This document shows positions 32,610 through 41,399 of a DNA stretch of 64,000 nt, in pieces; positions within the stretch are counted from its first letter, which is position 1; every line of letters starts with the position of its first letter. The stretch is taken from positions 124,001 to 188,000 of the forward strand of contig NZ_JANHKP010000005.1 in the NCBI RefSeq assembly GCF_024497955.1, read 5' to 3'. The stretch comes from Streptomyces sp. C10-9-1. GTDB taxonomy: Bacteria; Actinomycetota; Actinomycetes; Streptomycetales; Streptomycetaceae. The notes beneath the pieces were generated by a model. It saw only the letters and a list, made by a program, of their open reading frames with translations. It ran no database searches and had not been told where the DNA came from. A program made the translations under genes and the position numbers.

Positions 32610-33446
32610 TCAGGCCCGCTCCTCGCGGGGGTCGTGCAGCAGGACCAGGACGGCGGCGTCGTCGACATGGTCGGTGCGGGCGGCGACCCCCATCACCCGG
32701 GCGGCCAGCTCGCCGGCGGGCAGCCTCCCGCGCACGGCCTCCCGCACCAGGGCGGCGACCGCGTCCAGCCCCTCCTCGATGGAGAACGAGGGACCTTCCA
32801 CCACCCCGTCGGTCACCATCACGAAGGCGCCTCCGTCGGAGAGCGCGCGCCGGGCGACCGGATAGACCTCCCCGGGCAGCACACCGAGCGGGACGCCCGT
32901 CTCGTCCTCGACGACCCCGCAGTCGCCGCGGGAGCCGGCCCAGACGGCGGGCACGTGCCCGGCCCTGGCGCTCTCCAGGACCCCTGTCCGCGGGTCGTAG
33001 CGCAGGAAGCTGCAGGTGGCGAAGAGCCCCTGGTCCACCGAGACCAGCAGGTCGTTGGCGCGGGAGAGGATCTCCCCCGGGTCGACGGTGGCCGTGGCGA
33101 CCGCCCGGAGGCCTATCCGCACCTGCCCCATGAAGGCGGCCGCCTCCACGTCGTGCCCCTGCACGTCCCCGATCGAGCAGCCGATCGAGCCGTCGGGGAG
33201 GAGGAAGGCGTCGTACCAGTCGCCTCCGATGTCCAGGCCGTTGCGAGCCGGGGAGTAGCGGGCGGCGACCCGCAGCCCGGGGGCCGAGGGCAGCGCGGAC
33301 GGGAGCATCGAGCGCTGCAGGGCCTCGGCGAGCTCGACGCGGGCCTTCTGGCTCTCCGCGCTCTTGCGCGCCCGGTCCGTCAGCCGTCCCAGAGCGGTCA
33401 GCAGGTCGTCTGCCGTGGCCGATCTCGGGTGTCGTCGCCGGGTCAT
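32610..33446 (-). CDS. PP2C/SpoIIE-type serine phosphatase
   Basis: 278 residues, single-domain. After a coiled N-terminal helix (about 1-50, ending ALQRSMLPSALPS, the usual run-in to these phosphatases) come GLDIGGDWYDAFLLPDGSIGCSIGDVQGHD and MVTDGVVEGPSFSIEEGLDAV, which supply the metal-binding Asp residues. It has no HATPase or fused sensor, unlike the two large phosphatases at 13-18 kb. Likely dephosphorylates an anti-anti-sigma factor. ATG 33446 follows GGAGAGGGCC. A TATACT box on the minus strand (33541-33546) is a candidate -10. The MASE1 gene lies 106 bp downstream and may belong to the same unit. Confidence 0.9.
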   Translation of the reverse strand: MTRRRHPRSATADDLLTALGRLTDRARKSAESQKARVELAEALQRSMLPSALPSAPGLRVAARYSPARNGLDIGGDWYDAFLLPDGSIGCSIGDVQGHDVEAAAFMGQVRIGLRAVATATVDPGEILSRANDLLVSVDQGLFATCSFLRYDPRTGVLESARAGHVPAVWAGSRGDCGVVEDETGVPLGVLPGEVYPVARRALSDGGAFVMVTDGVVEGPSFSIEEGLDAVAALVREAVRGRLPAGELAARVMGVAARTDHVDDAAVLVLLHDPREERA

Positions 33447-33801
33447 GGCCCTCTCCGCGGCACCTTCGACTCCTCCTGGCCCGGCCCCCTCGGCGTGGCG
33501 CGGACGTCCCGGCCGGCCAGGGGCCCCGCGGCCCGGGGCCAGTATATTTGCGCGGCCCCGCGGGCGCCGGGCGAGCGCTGCGGCCCCTTGCGGGGCCGCC
33601 GTGCGAACGGCCCCCGGACCGCCCCCGGCGGCGCGGGCGCCGGGGTCGTCCGTCCGGGTGACGGAACTCCCGGGCACGGCCGCGGGGGCGCGGGCCGATG
33701 CGGGGCACGGGCGGAGCGTGGCGCGGACCGTGCGGCGGGGCGCGGGCGCCCGGGGATACTGGCGGGTCAGGACCGACTCACCGACCACGAAGGGCGGATG
33801 C
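33447..33801. promoter_or_regulatory. Divergent promoter region
   Basis: 355 bp between the phosphatase (minus) and flavoprotein (plus) genes. Minus-strand TATACT at 33541-33546 suits the phosphatase. Plus-strand GATACT at 33755-33760 suits the flavoprotein, about 41 nt before its ATG. No gene is visible. Confidence 0.5.
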
Positions 33802-35214
33802 ATGCTGGACGGCGCACGGGGAGAGGGCGCGGCGAGGGGGGCGGCGGAGCGGCACGCCGTCGTCGTCGGGGGGAGCATCGCGGGGCTGCTGACGGCCCGG
33901 GTGCTGGCCCGGCACGCGGACCGGGTGACCGTGGTGGAGCGGGACCGCTTCCCGGACGGCGCCGAGCCGCGTCCCGGGGTACCCCAGGGGCGCCATGCCC
34001 ATGTCCTGCTGGAAGGCGGCCAGCGCGCGCTGGACGAACTGCTTCCCGGCTTCACGGCGGAGCTGGCCGCCGCCGGGGCGCCGCGGGTGGGCATGCCGGC
34101 CGACATGGTGCAGTGGCAGAACGGCCGCTGGGTGCGCCGCACCGCGGCGACCTCCCACCTCTACACCGGGTCGCGGGCGCAGCTGGAGCACCTGGTGCGG
34201 GCCCGGGTGCTGGCCGACCCGGCCGTCACCGCCGTCACCGGTGCCGAGGCGGTGGGCCTGACGGGCGACGCCCGGCGGGTGACGGGGGTCCTGCTGCGGG
34301 AGCGCGGCGGGGGCGGCGCGGAACCGGAGCGCCTCCCCGCCGACCTGGTCGTCGACGCCTCGGGGCGCGGCACCCGGGCGGCGCACTGGCTGCGGGGCCT
34401 GGGGGCCGAACCGCCGGCGGAGGAGACCATCGACACGGGCCTCGCCTACGCCTCGCGCGTGTACCGCGACAAGGGCGGGCACCTGGGCACCCACGCGCAG
34501 GCGTACTACGTCCTCCCCGGCCCGGACCAGGTGTACGCGGGCGGGGTGCTGCCGCTGGAGGACGGCCGCCACCTGGTCGTCCTGTCGGGTCTGCGCGGCG
34601 ACGAGCCGCCGACGGACGAGGAGGCGTTCACCGCGTTCGCGGCCCGGCTGCCGCATCCCTTCATCCACGACTGGCTGCGCGAGGCGGTGCCCGAGACGCC
34701 GCCGTACGGCTTCCGCCGCACGGCGAACGTGCGGCGGCGCTACGACCTGCCCGGTCGGCGCCCGGCCGGGTTCCTGGCCACCGGGGACGCGCTGTGCACC
34801 TTCAACCCGGTCTACGGCCAGGGCATGGCGGTGGCCGCGCTGGGGGCCCTGGCGCTGCGCGGGGCGCTGGAGGATCCGCGCCGGGCGGCGACGACGCGCC
34901 GGGTGCAGCGCGCGCTGCTGGAGGCGTCGCGGCCGGCGTGGGACATCTCGGCGGGCGCCGACCGCCGGATGCCCGGCGCCCTCGGCACGGCGGTCGCGAC
35001 TCCCGCGGCGGACCGGGCGGCGGGCTGGTACCTGGACCGGATCCAGCGCCGCTACCAGGGCGACCCGGTGGTCGGCCGGGCGTTCCGCTCGGTGCTCACG
35101 CTGACCGCCCCGGTGAGCGCGCTGTTCGCTCCCGCGGTGGCCCGGGCGGTGCTGTTCGGCCCCGAGCCGGCCACGCCCCAGGGGCCGCCGCTGCGGGCCG
35201 AGACGGCGGGCTGA
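33802..35214 (+). CDS. FAD-dependent oxidoreductase (monooxygenase/halogenase-like)
   Basis: 470 residues. The dinucleotide-binding motif VVVGGSIAGLLTARVL (about residues 20-35) is followed by an acidic beta2 end (VVERD). The second FAD motif is ATGDALCTFNPVYGQGMAVAALGA at about 333-355, close to the GDA motif of group A flavin monooxygenases and geranylgeranyl-reductase-like proteins. No signal peptide. Substrate cannot be read from the sequence. It has no obvious biosynthetic cluster around it. ATG 33802 follows AAGGGCGG. Confidence 0.85.
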   Translation: MLDGARGEGAARGAAERHAVVVGGSIAGLLTARVLARHADRVTVVERDRFPDGAEPRPGVPQGRHAHVLLEGGQRALDELLPGFTAELAAAGAPRVGMPADMVQWQNGRWVRRTAATSHLYTGSRAQLEHLVRARVLADPAVTAVTGAEAVGLTGDARRVTGVLLRERGGGGAEPERLPADLVVDASGRGTRAAHWLRGLGAEPPAEETIDTGLAYASRVYRDKGGHLGTHAQAYYVLPGPDQVYAGGVLPLEDGRHLVVLSGLRGDEPPTDEEAFTAFAARLPHPFIHDWLREAVPETPPYGFRRTANVRRRYDLPGRRPAGFLATGDALCTFNPVYGQGMAVAALGALALRGALEDPRRAATTRRVQRALLEASRPAWDISAGADRRMPGALGTAVATPAADRAAGWYLDRIQRRYQGDPVVGRAFRSVLTLTAPVSALFAPAVARAVLFGPEPATPQGPPLRAETAG

Positions 35215-35572
35215 GCAGGCGGCGGGGGCCGCACCCCGGGCGCGGCGCCGGGGCTGCGGATCCGCCCGGCCCCGTGGGCGGCGCGGGGTGCGGAGCCGCC
35301 CGCGGCGGGCACGGATCCGCCGGGATCCGGCCGTTGCCCGGGCGGAAGGCCGCTCCCGGGACACGGACGGAGGCGCGCCGGGAGGTCCCGCGCCGCCCGT
35401 TCGGGCACGGCGAAACGATACGGCGCCCTGCCCGGCGGCGGGCCCCCGGAGCGTGCGTGACCGTTCGGGCACCGCGGCCCGATCCGCGCGCCGCCCGGCC
35501 GCCGGCCGTGACCCGGTACGCGGCCCGGCGTTGAGACGGGTGCCCCTGTCCAGCGCAGTGCGAGAAGGGCCC
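35215..35572. other. Intergenic region
   Basis: 358 bp between the flavoprotein and GH16-like genes. It has several GC-rich inverted repeats (for example CCGCACCCC and GGGGTGCGG), the first part being a plausible terminator. No gene and no clear promoter is seen. Confidence 0.45.
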
Positions 35573-36229
35573 GTGAGCAACCTTCGACCGTACTTCTCCG
35601 CCGACTTCACCTCCGCCGGCCAATGGGTGGCGGGCCGGTCCTGGGCGTATCCCGGGGGCGGGCCGCGCAACCGGGCCGACAACAAGCTGGACCACCTCGT
35701 GGACGACCCCGCCTACTGCCGCGAGGGCGAGTTCCGGGCCACCCGGCGCACGGACGGCTACTGGGACGCGGGCCTGCTCACCACGGAGGGCAGTGACCAG
35801 GGGTTCCACCTGCGGACGGGCGACGTCCTGGAGACCCGGGTGCGGCTGCCCGTCGAGACGGGCGCCTGGCCCGCGGTCTGGACCTGGCGCGACGGCGGCA
35901 ACGAGGTGGACGTCTTCGAGTACCACCCGGACAACCCCGACCTGCTGGAGCTCACCAACCACGTCCGCCGCCGGCAGCGCTACTACACCCACCCCGAGAT
36001 CGCGCCCGGGGCCTGGGTGGACCTGCGGGTGTCCTTCGGGGCGTGGTCGGTGACCTGGTGGGTGAACGGCCGCCGGGCCTTCTCCGACTGGCGGGGCGTG
36101 GGCCGCAGCTGGCGTGCGGCGATCATCGTGAACCTGTCGGTCTGCGCGGGCCGGTACCACCCCGCGCCGGATCCCGACGTCACCGAGATGTCGTACACGG
36201 TGGAGTACCTGCGGGTGTACCGCCGGTGA
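35573..36229 (+). CDS. GH16-like glycoside hydrolase family protein, short
   Basis: 218 residues from GTG 35573, preceded by GAGAAGGG. The central NEVDVFEYHP contains E-V-D-V-F-E, which matches the ExDxxE catalytic motif of GH16 beta-glucanases, and beta-strand residues such as WPAVWTWRDGG and VTWWVNGRRAFSDWRG fit the jelly-roll fold. There is no signal peptide and the protein is shorter than secreted GH16 enzymes, so an intracellular or non-classically exported enzyme is implied. Substrate unknown; laminarin-like glucans would be the family default. Its 3' end overlaps the convergent AraC gene by 50 bp. Confidence 0.75.
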   Translation: MSNLRPYFSADFTSAGQWVAGRSWAYPGGGPRNRADNKLDHLVDDPAYCREGEFRATRRTDGYWDAGLLTTEGSDQGFHLRTGDVLETRVRLPVETGAWPAVWTWRDGGNEVDVFEYHPDNPDLLELTNHVRRRQRYYTHPEIAPGAWVDLRVSFGAWSVTWWVNGRRAFSDWRGVGRSWRAAIIVNLSVCAGRYHPAPDPDVTEMSYTVEYLRVYRR

Positions 36230-37349
36230 CGGGGGCGGCCGGGGACCGCCGCAGCGCGGAGGGGCTGGTGCCGAACCAGCGGGCGACGGCCCGGCGCAGG
36301 GCCCGCGTGTCCCCGAAGCCGAGCCGGGCGGCGACCTGCGGGAAGGGGAGGTCGCCCGTGGTGATCAGCTCCTCGGCCCGCACCAGGCGCACGGAGTCCA
36401 CCAGGGCCTGGTAGGTGGTCCCGTGGGCGGCGAGCCTGCGGCGCAGGGTCCGCTCGCTCATCCCGCGGGCGAGGGCCTGCCGGGCCAGGGTGGGGACCCG
36501 GGGCAGGCTGCGGGCCACGGCGACCTCCACCTCCTGCACGAGGTCCTGGTCGCGGCGGTCGCGGGCCCGGGCGGCGTCCAGCAGGCGGACGGTCTGCGCC
36601 AGCGCGTAGGCGTCGGCTCCGGGCAGCGGGTGGTCCAGCCAGGCGTCGGGGAAGTCGAGCCGGTCCTCCCGGGCGCCGAAGGCGACGGGGCAGGCGAACC
36701 ACTGCTCGTACCGGGCGCCGTACGCCGGACGGGAGTGGCGGACGCTGACGGCCCGGGGGGCGAAGCAGGGCCCGAGGGCGTCCCTGGCCAGCGCGACGAT
36801 GCTGCCGAACGCCTCCTCCAGGAGGAAGGCGCGCAGCACCGAGTCGCTGAACCGGGGTGCGGCGAGGACCGCCGCGCCGCCGGGAACCGCCCGGAGGCGG
36901 TAGTCGAGCATCGACCCGCTCGCCCCGTGGTGGCGCAGTCCGAGCTCCAGGGCGTCGCGCAGGGTGGGGCTGGCGAGGAGGGCGAAGCCGACCAGCCCCC
37001 AGGAGGTGGCGCGCTGCCGGCGTGCGACGGCGAGTCCGAGTCCGGGGTCGCCCAGTTCCCGGATCGCCTCCCGGATGACGGAGCTGGCCTGCCGGTAGGA
37101 GATCCGGCGGCCGACCAGTTCGAGGTCGCTGCCGCAGAGGCCGACGCGCTCCAGCGCGGGACCGAGGTCGCAGCCGCGCCCGGCGGCGACCAGGACGAGG
37201 TGGCGCAGCAGGTGGGGGGTGAGGGTGGCCGATCCGTGGCGCGGGTCGGCGGGGGCGGCGTCCGGCAGGCGGGACGCGGCACGCGCGGCCGCCGGGTGCG
37301 CGTCTCCCCCGGCCGGGGCGGGGCGTGGTCCGCGCGCGGGGCCGTCCAT
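36180..37349 (-). CDS. AraC-family transcriptional regulator
   Basis: 389 residues from ATG 37349 (upstream GGAGGTGG). A Pro/Ala-rich N-terminus of about 35 residues precedes an arabinose-binding-type (PF12625-like) effector domain (about 50-240) with GRRISYRQASSVIREAIRELGDPGLGL. The C-terminal AraC DNA-binding domain (about 275-370) has MSERTLRRRLAAHGTTYQALVD and AARLGFGDTRALRRAVARWFG. OruR/ArgR-like regulators share this layout. The tail (about 15 residues) is encoded inside the end of the convergent GH16-like gene. The ceramidase gene diverges upstream and is a plausible target. Confidence 0.9.
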   Translation of the reverse strand: MDGPARGPRPAPAGGDAHPAAARAASRLPDAAPADPRHGSATLTPHLLRHLVLVAAGRGCDLGPALERVGLCGSDLELVGRRISYRQASSVIREAIRELGDPGLGLAVARRQRATSWGLVGFALLASPTLRDALELGLRHHGASGSMLDYRLRAVPGGAAVLAAPRFSDSVLRAFLLEEAFGSIVALARDALGPCFAPRAVSVRHSRPAYGARYEQWFACPVAFGAREDRLDFPDAWLDHPLPGADAYALAQTVRLLDAARARDRRDQDLVQEVEVAVARSLPRVPTLARQALARGMSERTLRRRLAAHGTTYQALVDSVRLVRAEELITTGDLPFPQVAARLGFGDTRALRRAVARWFGTSPSALRRSPAAPVTGGTPAGTPPCTTSR

Positions 37350-37536
37350 GCGCCACCACCTCCGGGCGGCCACTGTAGGGGCCTCGGGCCGGAGGGGACA
37401 GGGGCCGTGGCCGACGAGGTCCCGTTACTGGCCGGTCGGGCCCTCTCCGGACGCCCGGTCCGGCCCTACCGTCTGTCGCACCCGTGACCCGTGGCCCGCC
37501 CCCGGGTCCCCTGCATCCGTCTGTGAGGGAGAAGGC

Positions 37537-39579
37537 ATGCGGTCCCCCACCCCACGCTCACGAGCGGTCTCCCTGCTGCTCTGCACCGCCCTCGGTGCCC
37601 TGTCCCTGGCCGCCGCTCCCGCGGGAGCGGCACCCGCCGCCGAACCCCCGCCCGCCGAGGCCGAACCGTACCTGGTCGGCCGGGGCCTCGCCGACGTCAC
37701 CGGCGAGGCGGCCGAGGTCGGCATGATGGGCTACTCCAGCTTCGAGCAGAAGGCCACCGGGATCCACCAGCGGCAGCGCTCCCGGGCCTTCGTCGTCGCC
37801 GACCCCGCCTCGGGCGAGCGGGTCGTCCATGTCACCGCCGACCTGGGCATGGTGTTCCAGTCCGTCCAGCAGGGCGTGCTGGCACGGCTGGCGCAGCGGT
37901 ACGGCACGCTGTACTCGGAACGCAACGTCCTGCTGTCGGCCACCCACACCCATGCGGGCTCCGGGGGCCACTCCCACCACCTCGCCTACAACCTGGCCTC
38001 CCTCGGCTTCCAGCGGGCGACCTACCGCGCGGTCGTCGACGGGATCGTGGAGTCGATCGCCGAGGCCCACGCGGACCTGCGGCCGGGCAGCGTCCATCTG
38101 GGCCGGGCCGTGCTCACCGACGCGAGCGCCAACCGCTCGCGTGCCGCCTTCGCGCGCAACCCGGCGGCGGACCGGGCGGCGTTCCCGGACGCCGTCGACC
38201 CGTCGATGACGGTGCTCCGCTTCCGCCAGGGGGGCACCGACGTGGGGGCCCTCAGCTGGTTCGCCACCCACAACACCTCCCTCACCAAGGGCAACACCCT
38301 GCTCAGCCCGGACAACAAGGGCTACGCCTCCTACGCGTGGGAGCGCGAGGCCGGGGAGGGGTTCGTGGCCGCGTTCGCCAACACGGCCGCGGGCGACCTC
38401 TCGCCGAACCTCAACCTGAGGCCCGGGTCCGGCCCCACGGAGGACGAGTTCGCGAACACCCGCATCATCGGCGAGCGCCAGCTCGACGCGGCGCGGGAGG
38501 CCCACCGGACGGCCGGCCGCCCGCTCGCGGGCGGTGTGGACTCCCGGATGCGGTACGTGGACATGGAGCACGTCACGGTCTCGGGCGCCTACACGCCCGA
38601 CGGACGGGAGCACCGCACCTGCCCGGCGGTGGTGGGGGCCTCGACCCTGGCGGGCAGCGTCGAGGACGGACCGGCCGTCCCCGGCTTCACCGAAGGCATG
38701 AGAAGCCCGGTGGCGCAGCTGCTGGAGCCCTTCCGCGTCGACCCGCCCGCATGGCTGGTGGGCTGCCAGTACCCGAAGGCGTCGCTGGTGCCGACCGGGC
38801 TGGTCAACTCGGTCGTGCCGGCGACGCCGCGGATCCTCCCGCTGCAGATCCTGCGTATCGGCGGGCTGTACCTGGTGGCGGGCCCGGCCGAGTTCACCGT
38901 CGTCTCGGGCCTGCGGATCCGTCGCACCGTCGCCGCGGAACTGGGCGTGCCGCCGGAGGACGTGGTGATGCAGGGCTACGCCGGTGCCTACAGCCAGTAC
39001 GTCACCACGCCCGAGGAGTACGACCTCCAGCACTACGAGGGCGGCTCGACGCTGTACGGACGCTACACGCTCCCGGCGTACCAGCAGGAGTACGCGAAGC
39101 TGGCTGCGGCGCTGCGCGGGGGGAGGCCGGTGGACCGCGGGCCGGTGCCGCCGGACCTCTCGGACCGCCAGGGCACCCTGCAGACCGGGGTGGTGATGGA
39201 CAGCCCGCCGTGGGGGAGGTCCTTCGGCGAGGTGCTGCGCGCGCCGGCGGACGCGTACCCGCGGGGGGCGACGGTCACGGCGGAGTTCGCCACCGGCCAT
39301 CCGAAGAACGACCTCCACCGCGGGGGCACCTTCCTGGAGGTGCAGCGCCGGGTGGACGGTGCCTGGGTGCGGGTGCTGGACGACGGCGACTGGGACACCA
39401 CCTACCGCTGGGTGCGGCTGAACGCGCTCACCGGGACGTCCAAGGCGGTGGTGAGCTGGCGGATCGCGCCCGGCACCCCGGCGGGTACCTACCGGATCGT
39501 CCACCACGGGGACGCGAAGTCCCTGTTCGGCGGGGTCCGCGCGTTCAGCGGCGCGACGGCCGGCTTCCGGGTGGGCTGA
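37537..39579 (+). CDS. Neutral/alkaline non-lysosomal ceramidase, secreted
   Basis: 680 residues. Signal peptide of about 35 residues (MRSPTPRSRAVSLLLCTALGALSLAAAPAGA). The catalytic region (about 45-520) has the family motifs GRGLADVTGEAAEVGMMGYSS, LLSATHTHAGSGGHSHH (zinc His residues) and NRSRAAFARNP, where the Ser of the neutral-ceramidase NxxRSxxAY-like motif sits. A C-terminal Ig-like domain (about 530-680) follows. It hydrolyses ceramide to sphingosine and fatty acid outside the cell, presumably on host or environmental lipids. ATG 37537 follows GAGGGAGAAGGC. Diverges from the AraC regulator. Confidence 0.93.
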   Translation: MRSPTPRSRAVSLLLCTALGALSLAAAPAGAAPAAEPPPAEAEPYLVGRGLADVTGEAAEVGMMGYSSFEQKATGIHQRQRSRAFVVADPASGERVVHVTADLGMVFQSVQQGVLARLAQRYGTLYSERNVLLSATHTHAGSGGHSHHLAYNLASLGFQRATYRAVVDGIVESIAEAHADLRPGSVHLGRAVLTDASANRSRAAFARNPAADRAAFPDAVDPSMTVLRFRQGGTDVGALSWFATHNTSLTKGNTLLSPDNKGYASYAWEREAGEGFVAAFANTAAGDLSPNLNLRPGSGPTEDEFANTRIIGERQLDAAREAHRTAGRPLAGGVDSRMRYVDMEHVTVSGAYTPDGREHRTCPAVVGASTLAGSVEDGPAVPGFTEGMRSPVAQLLEPFRVDPPAWLVGCQYPKASLVPTGLVNSVVPATPRILPLQILRIGGLYLVAGPAEFTVVSGLRIRRTVAAELGVPPEDVVMQGYAGAYSQYVTTPEEYDLQHYEGGSTLYGRYTLPAYQQEYAKLAAALRGGRPVDRGPVPPDLSDRQGTLQTGVVMDSPPWGRSFGEVLRAPADAYPRGATVTAEFATGHPKNDLHRGGTFLEVQRRVDGAWVRVLDDGDWDTTYRWVRLNALTGTSKAVVSWRIAPGTPAGTYRIVHHGDAKSLFGGVRAFSGATAGFRVG

Positions 39580-39588
39580 GCAGGCCGC

Positions 39589-39622
39589 TCCGGGCGGCCG
39601 GGAGCCCTCCCGACCGCCCGGA
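39589..39622. terminator. Stem-loop terminator after ceramidase gene
   Basis: TCCGGGCGG and CGGGAG pair with CTCCCG and CCGCCCGGA with one mismatch and a tight loop. It ends 10 bp before the TACCCT box of the next gene. Confidence 0.65.
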
Positions 39623-39644
39623 CCGGGGCCGTACCCTGGAACGC

Positions 39645-40043
39645 ATGACCGAACGCAAACCGCCCGGAGTCAGTTTCGAGTCATGGGTCGACCGGCAGAT
39701 CCGGCAGGCCACGGAGCGCGGGGAGTTCACGGACCTCCCCGGCTTCGGCAAGCCGCTGCCGGAGAGCGGGGCCCCGTACGACGAACTCTGGTGGATCAAG
39801 GGGAAGATGCACCGCGAGGGTCTGGCGGTGCTGCCGCCCGCCCTGGCCCTGCGCAAGGAGGCCGAGGACGCGAAGGAGAAGGCGATGGCCGCCCCCACCG
39901 AGGCGGCGGCGCGGCGGATCGTGGCCGAGATCAACGAGAAGATCACCACCGCGATGCTCCGGCCGCCGCCGGGGCCCCCGCTGGGGCTGCGCCGCTTCGA
40001 CGCCGACGCGGTGGCCGAGGAGTGGCGGCGCGCCCGGGAGTGA
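39645..40043 (+). CDS. DUF1992 (DnaJ-homologue subfamily C 28-like) protein
   Basis: 132 residues. The hallmark is FESWVDRQIRQATERGEFTDLPGFGKPLP, followed by WWIKGKMHREGLAVLPPALALRKE, exactly the DUF1992 layout. No J domain is present. The function of bacterial members is unknown; a chaperone link is only by name of the eukaryotic homologue. TACCCT (39632-39637) ends 7 nt before ATG 39645 and there is no ribosome binding site, so the mRNA is likely leaderless. Two strong hairpins follow the stop. Confidence 0.92.
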   Translation: MTERKPPGVSFESWVDRQIRQATERGEFTDLPGFGKPLPESGAPYDELWWIKGKMHREGLAVLPPALALRKEAEDAKEKAMAAPTEAAARRIVAEINEKITTAMLRPPPGPPLGLRRFDADAVAEEWRRARE

Positions 40044-40061
40044 CCCCGCACCCCGCGGAGC

Positions 40062-40099
40062 GGTGCGCCGTGCCGGCCGTGCGGCCGGGACGGCGCACC
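40062..40099. terminator. Stem-loop terminator of the DUF1992 gene
   Basis: GGTGCGCCGT (40062-40071) pairs with ACGGCGCACC (40090-40099), and the loop itself contains GGCCG/CGGCC complementarity. First of two adjacent terminator hairpins. Confidence 0.7.
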
Positions 40100-40137
40100 G
40101 GCTGACGCACCCCCGGGCGCCCGGGGGTGCGTCAGCC
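40100..40137. terminator. Long perfect hairpin overlapping the tgmB stop codon
   Basis: 18-bp perfect stem (40100-40117 with 40120-40137) separated by CG. The stop codon of the convergent maturase gene (40132-40134) lies inside the right arm. Probably a bidirectional terminator for the DUF1992 and RiPP genes. Confidence 0.75.
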
Positions 40138-41064
40138 GGGTTCGGCGGCCAGCCATTCGGCCACGGTCCGGGCGAGGGGCTGGCCCGTGTCCAGTTCCAC
40201 GAAGCCGAACTGCCCTCCCTGGTTGCACTCCAGGAACCACCAGGTGCCGGTCTGCTCCTCCTCCGCGAAGTCGAAGGCGCCGTAGGCGAGCGAGGCGTGC
40301 CGCTTGTACCGCTCGACGGCGCGGGCCACCTGGGGCGGGACGTCGACCGGCTGCCAGCTGTGCCCGGTGTCCCCGAACCGCCCGTCCACCTGCCCCGCCT
40401 CGGCGGTCTTGCGCGCGGCGAAGTGGGTGTCGCCGACGCTCGTCAGCCGGATGTCGGCGCGCTTGGCGATGTAGCGCTGGAAGAGGGTCGGCCCGGCGGC
40501 GACCCCGGAGAAGTCGGCGTCCGGGGGCACCAGCGTGGTCGGCAGGGCCATGGGAGGGTCGCCGGGCGACTTGCCGGAGACCGACTTGACCACCACGTGG
40601 CGGTACTGCTCGGCGAACCGCCGGGCCATCGCGGGATAGGTCGTCACCAGGGTCGCGGGCACGGGGAAGCCGCTGCGGTGGGCCACGCGCATCTGCCAGG
40701 TCTTGCGCCGTGCGCGGGCCGCCGCGCTCGGATGGTTCATCCAGCGGGCGTCCGTCGAGTCGAGCATGCCGTAGAGGGCGTGGTCGGTCTCCTCCGCCAG
40801 CCAGGCGGAGGGTTCCTCCGCGTGTGCGGCGGCCCCGCCCGGCCTGCGGACCCAGACCGAGCGCAACGCGTCGACGCTGGCCACGCGGCCGCCCGTGGAC
40901 AGGTACCCCCGGAACTCCCCGCGGACGTACTCGGTGGACAGGGCCACCTCCCCCGGCAGGTCCGCCGGGTCGAACCGCACCAGCGGCACGCCCAGCTCGT
41001 GCAGTTCGGCCACCACGAGGTCCGCGGTGACGTCCTGTGCACTCGTCAGTACCAGTACGGTCAC
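40132..41064 (-). CDS. tgmB: ATP-grasp RiPP maturase (TgmB-like)
   Basis: 310 residues from GTG 41064. N-terminal MvdD-like pre-ATP-grasp region (TVLVLTSAQDVTADLVVAEL, PLVRFDPADLPGE), then an ATP-grasp fold with the P-loop-like VVVKSVSGKSPGDPP (about 177-190) and the metal-binding ECNQGGQFGF motif at about 280-290 with the expected Glu and Asn. These enzymes activate acidic side chains and form ester or amide crosslinks to Thr/Ser/Lys in a precursor peptide (graspetide class). The substrate is the peptide encoded 96 bp upstream. Streptomycete loci often add an isoaspartyl methyltransferase; none is adjacent. Confidence 0.92.
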   Translation of the reverse strand: MTVLVLTSAQDVTADLVVAELHELGVPLVRFDPADLPGEVALSTEYVRGEFRGYLSTGGRVASVDALRSVWVRRPGGAAAHAEEPSAWLAEETDHALYGMLDSTDARWMNHPSAAARARRKTWQMRVAHRSGFPVPATLVTTYPAMARRFAEQYRHVVVKSVSGKSPGDPPMALPTTLVPPDADFSGVAAGPTLFQRYIAKRADIRLTSVGDTHFAARKTAEAGQVDGRFGDTGHSWQPVDVPPQVARAVERYKRHASLAYGAFDFAEEEQTGTWWFLECNQGGQFGFVELDTGQPLARTVAEWLAAEPG

Positions 41065-41160
41065 GGGGCCCCGTCCGTCCGGTGGGCCGAGGGGGTGTGT
41101 CGGGCTGCGGACGCACGCGCCGCAACCCGGGTCTGTCTGCTCATCTGCGGTACGCGTTCG

Positions 41161-41352
41161 TCAGTCGTCGAAGTGGGTGGCCGAGCCGGCCTTGGAGGTG
41201 GTGGTGCCGGCCGCGGCCAGCAGGGCGCGGTCCAGGATCGCGGGACGGCCGTCCGCCAGCACGTTCAGCTGGAGTGCGGCGTCGTAGGAGTAGGTGGCCA
41301 GCGCCGGGGCCTGCTCGGCCGGCCGTGCGTAGTTCCACGCGAACGGTTTCAT
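41161..41352 (-). CDS. tgmA: ATP-grasp RiPP precursor peptide (TgmA-like)
   Basis: 63 residues. ATG 41352 is chosen because AGGGGAGGAAGCAGCAG precedes it; an ATG at 41445 would add an unrelated 31-residue extension. N-terminal leader KPFAWNYARPAEQAPA is a family hallmark (PFAxxYxRP). The candidate core is the C-terminal TTTSKAGSATHFDD, rich in Thr, Ser and Lys acceptors with a terminal Asp pair as donors, as needed for omega-ester or amide rings. Belongs to the streptomycete ATP-grasp target family. The crosslink pattern cannot be predicted from sequence alone. Confidence 0.9.
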   Translation of the reverse strand: MKPFAWNYARPAEQAPALATYSYDAALQLNVLADGRPAILDRALLAAAGTTTSKAGSATHFDD

Positions 41353-41399
41353 CTGCTGCTTCCTCCCCTGCCCGCGCACCAGCTCGGGCTCCTCATGTG

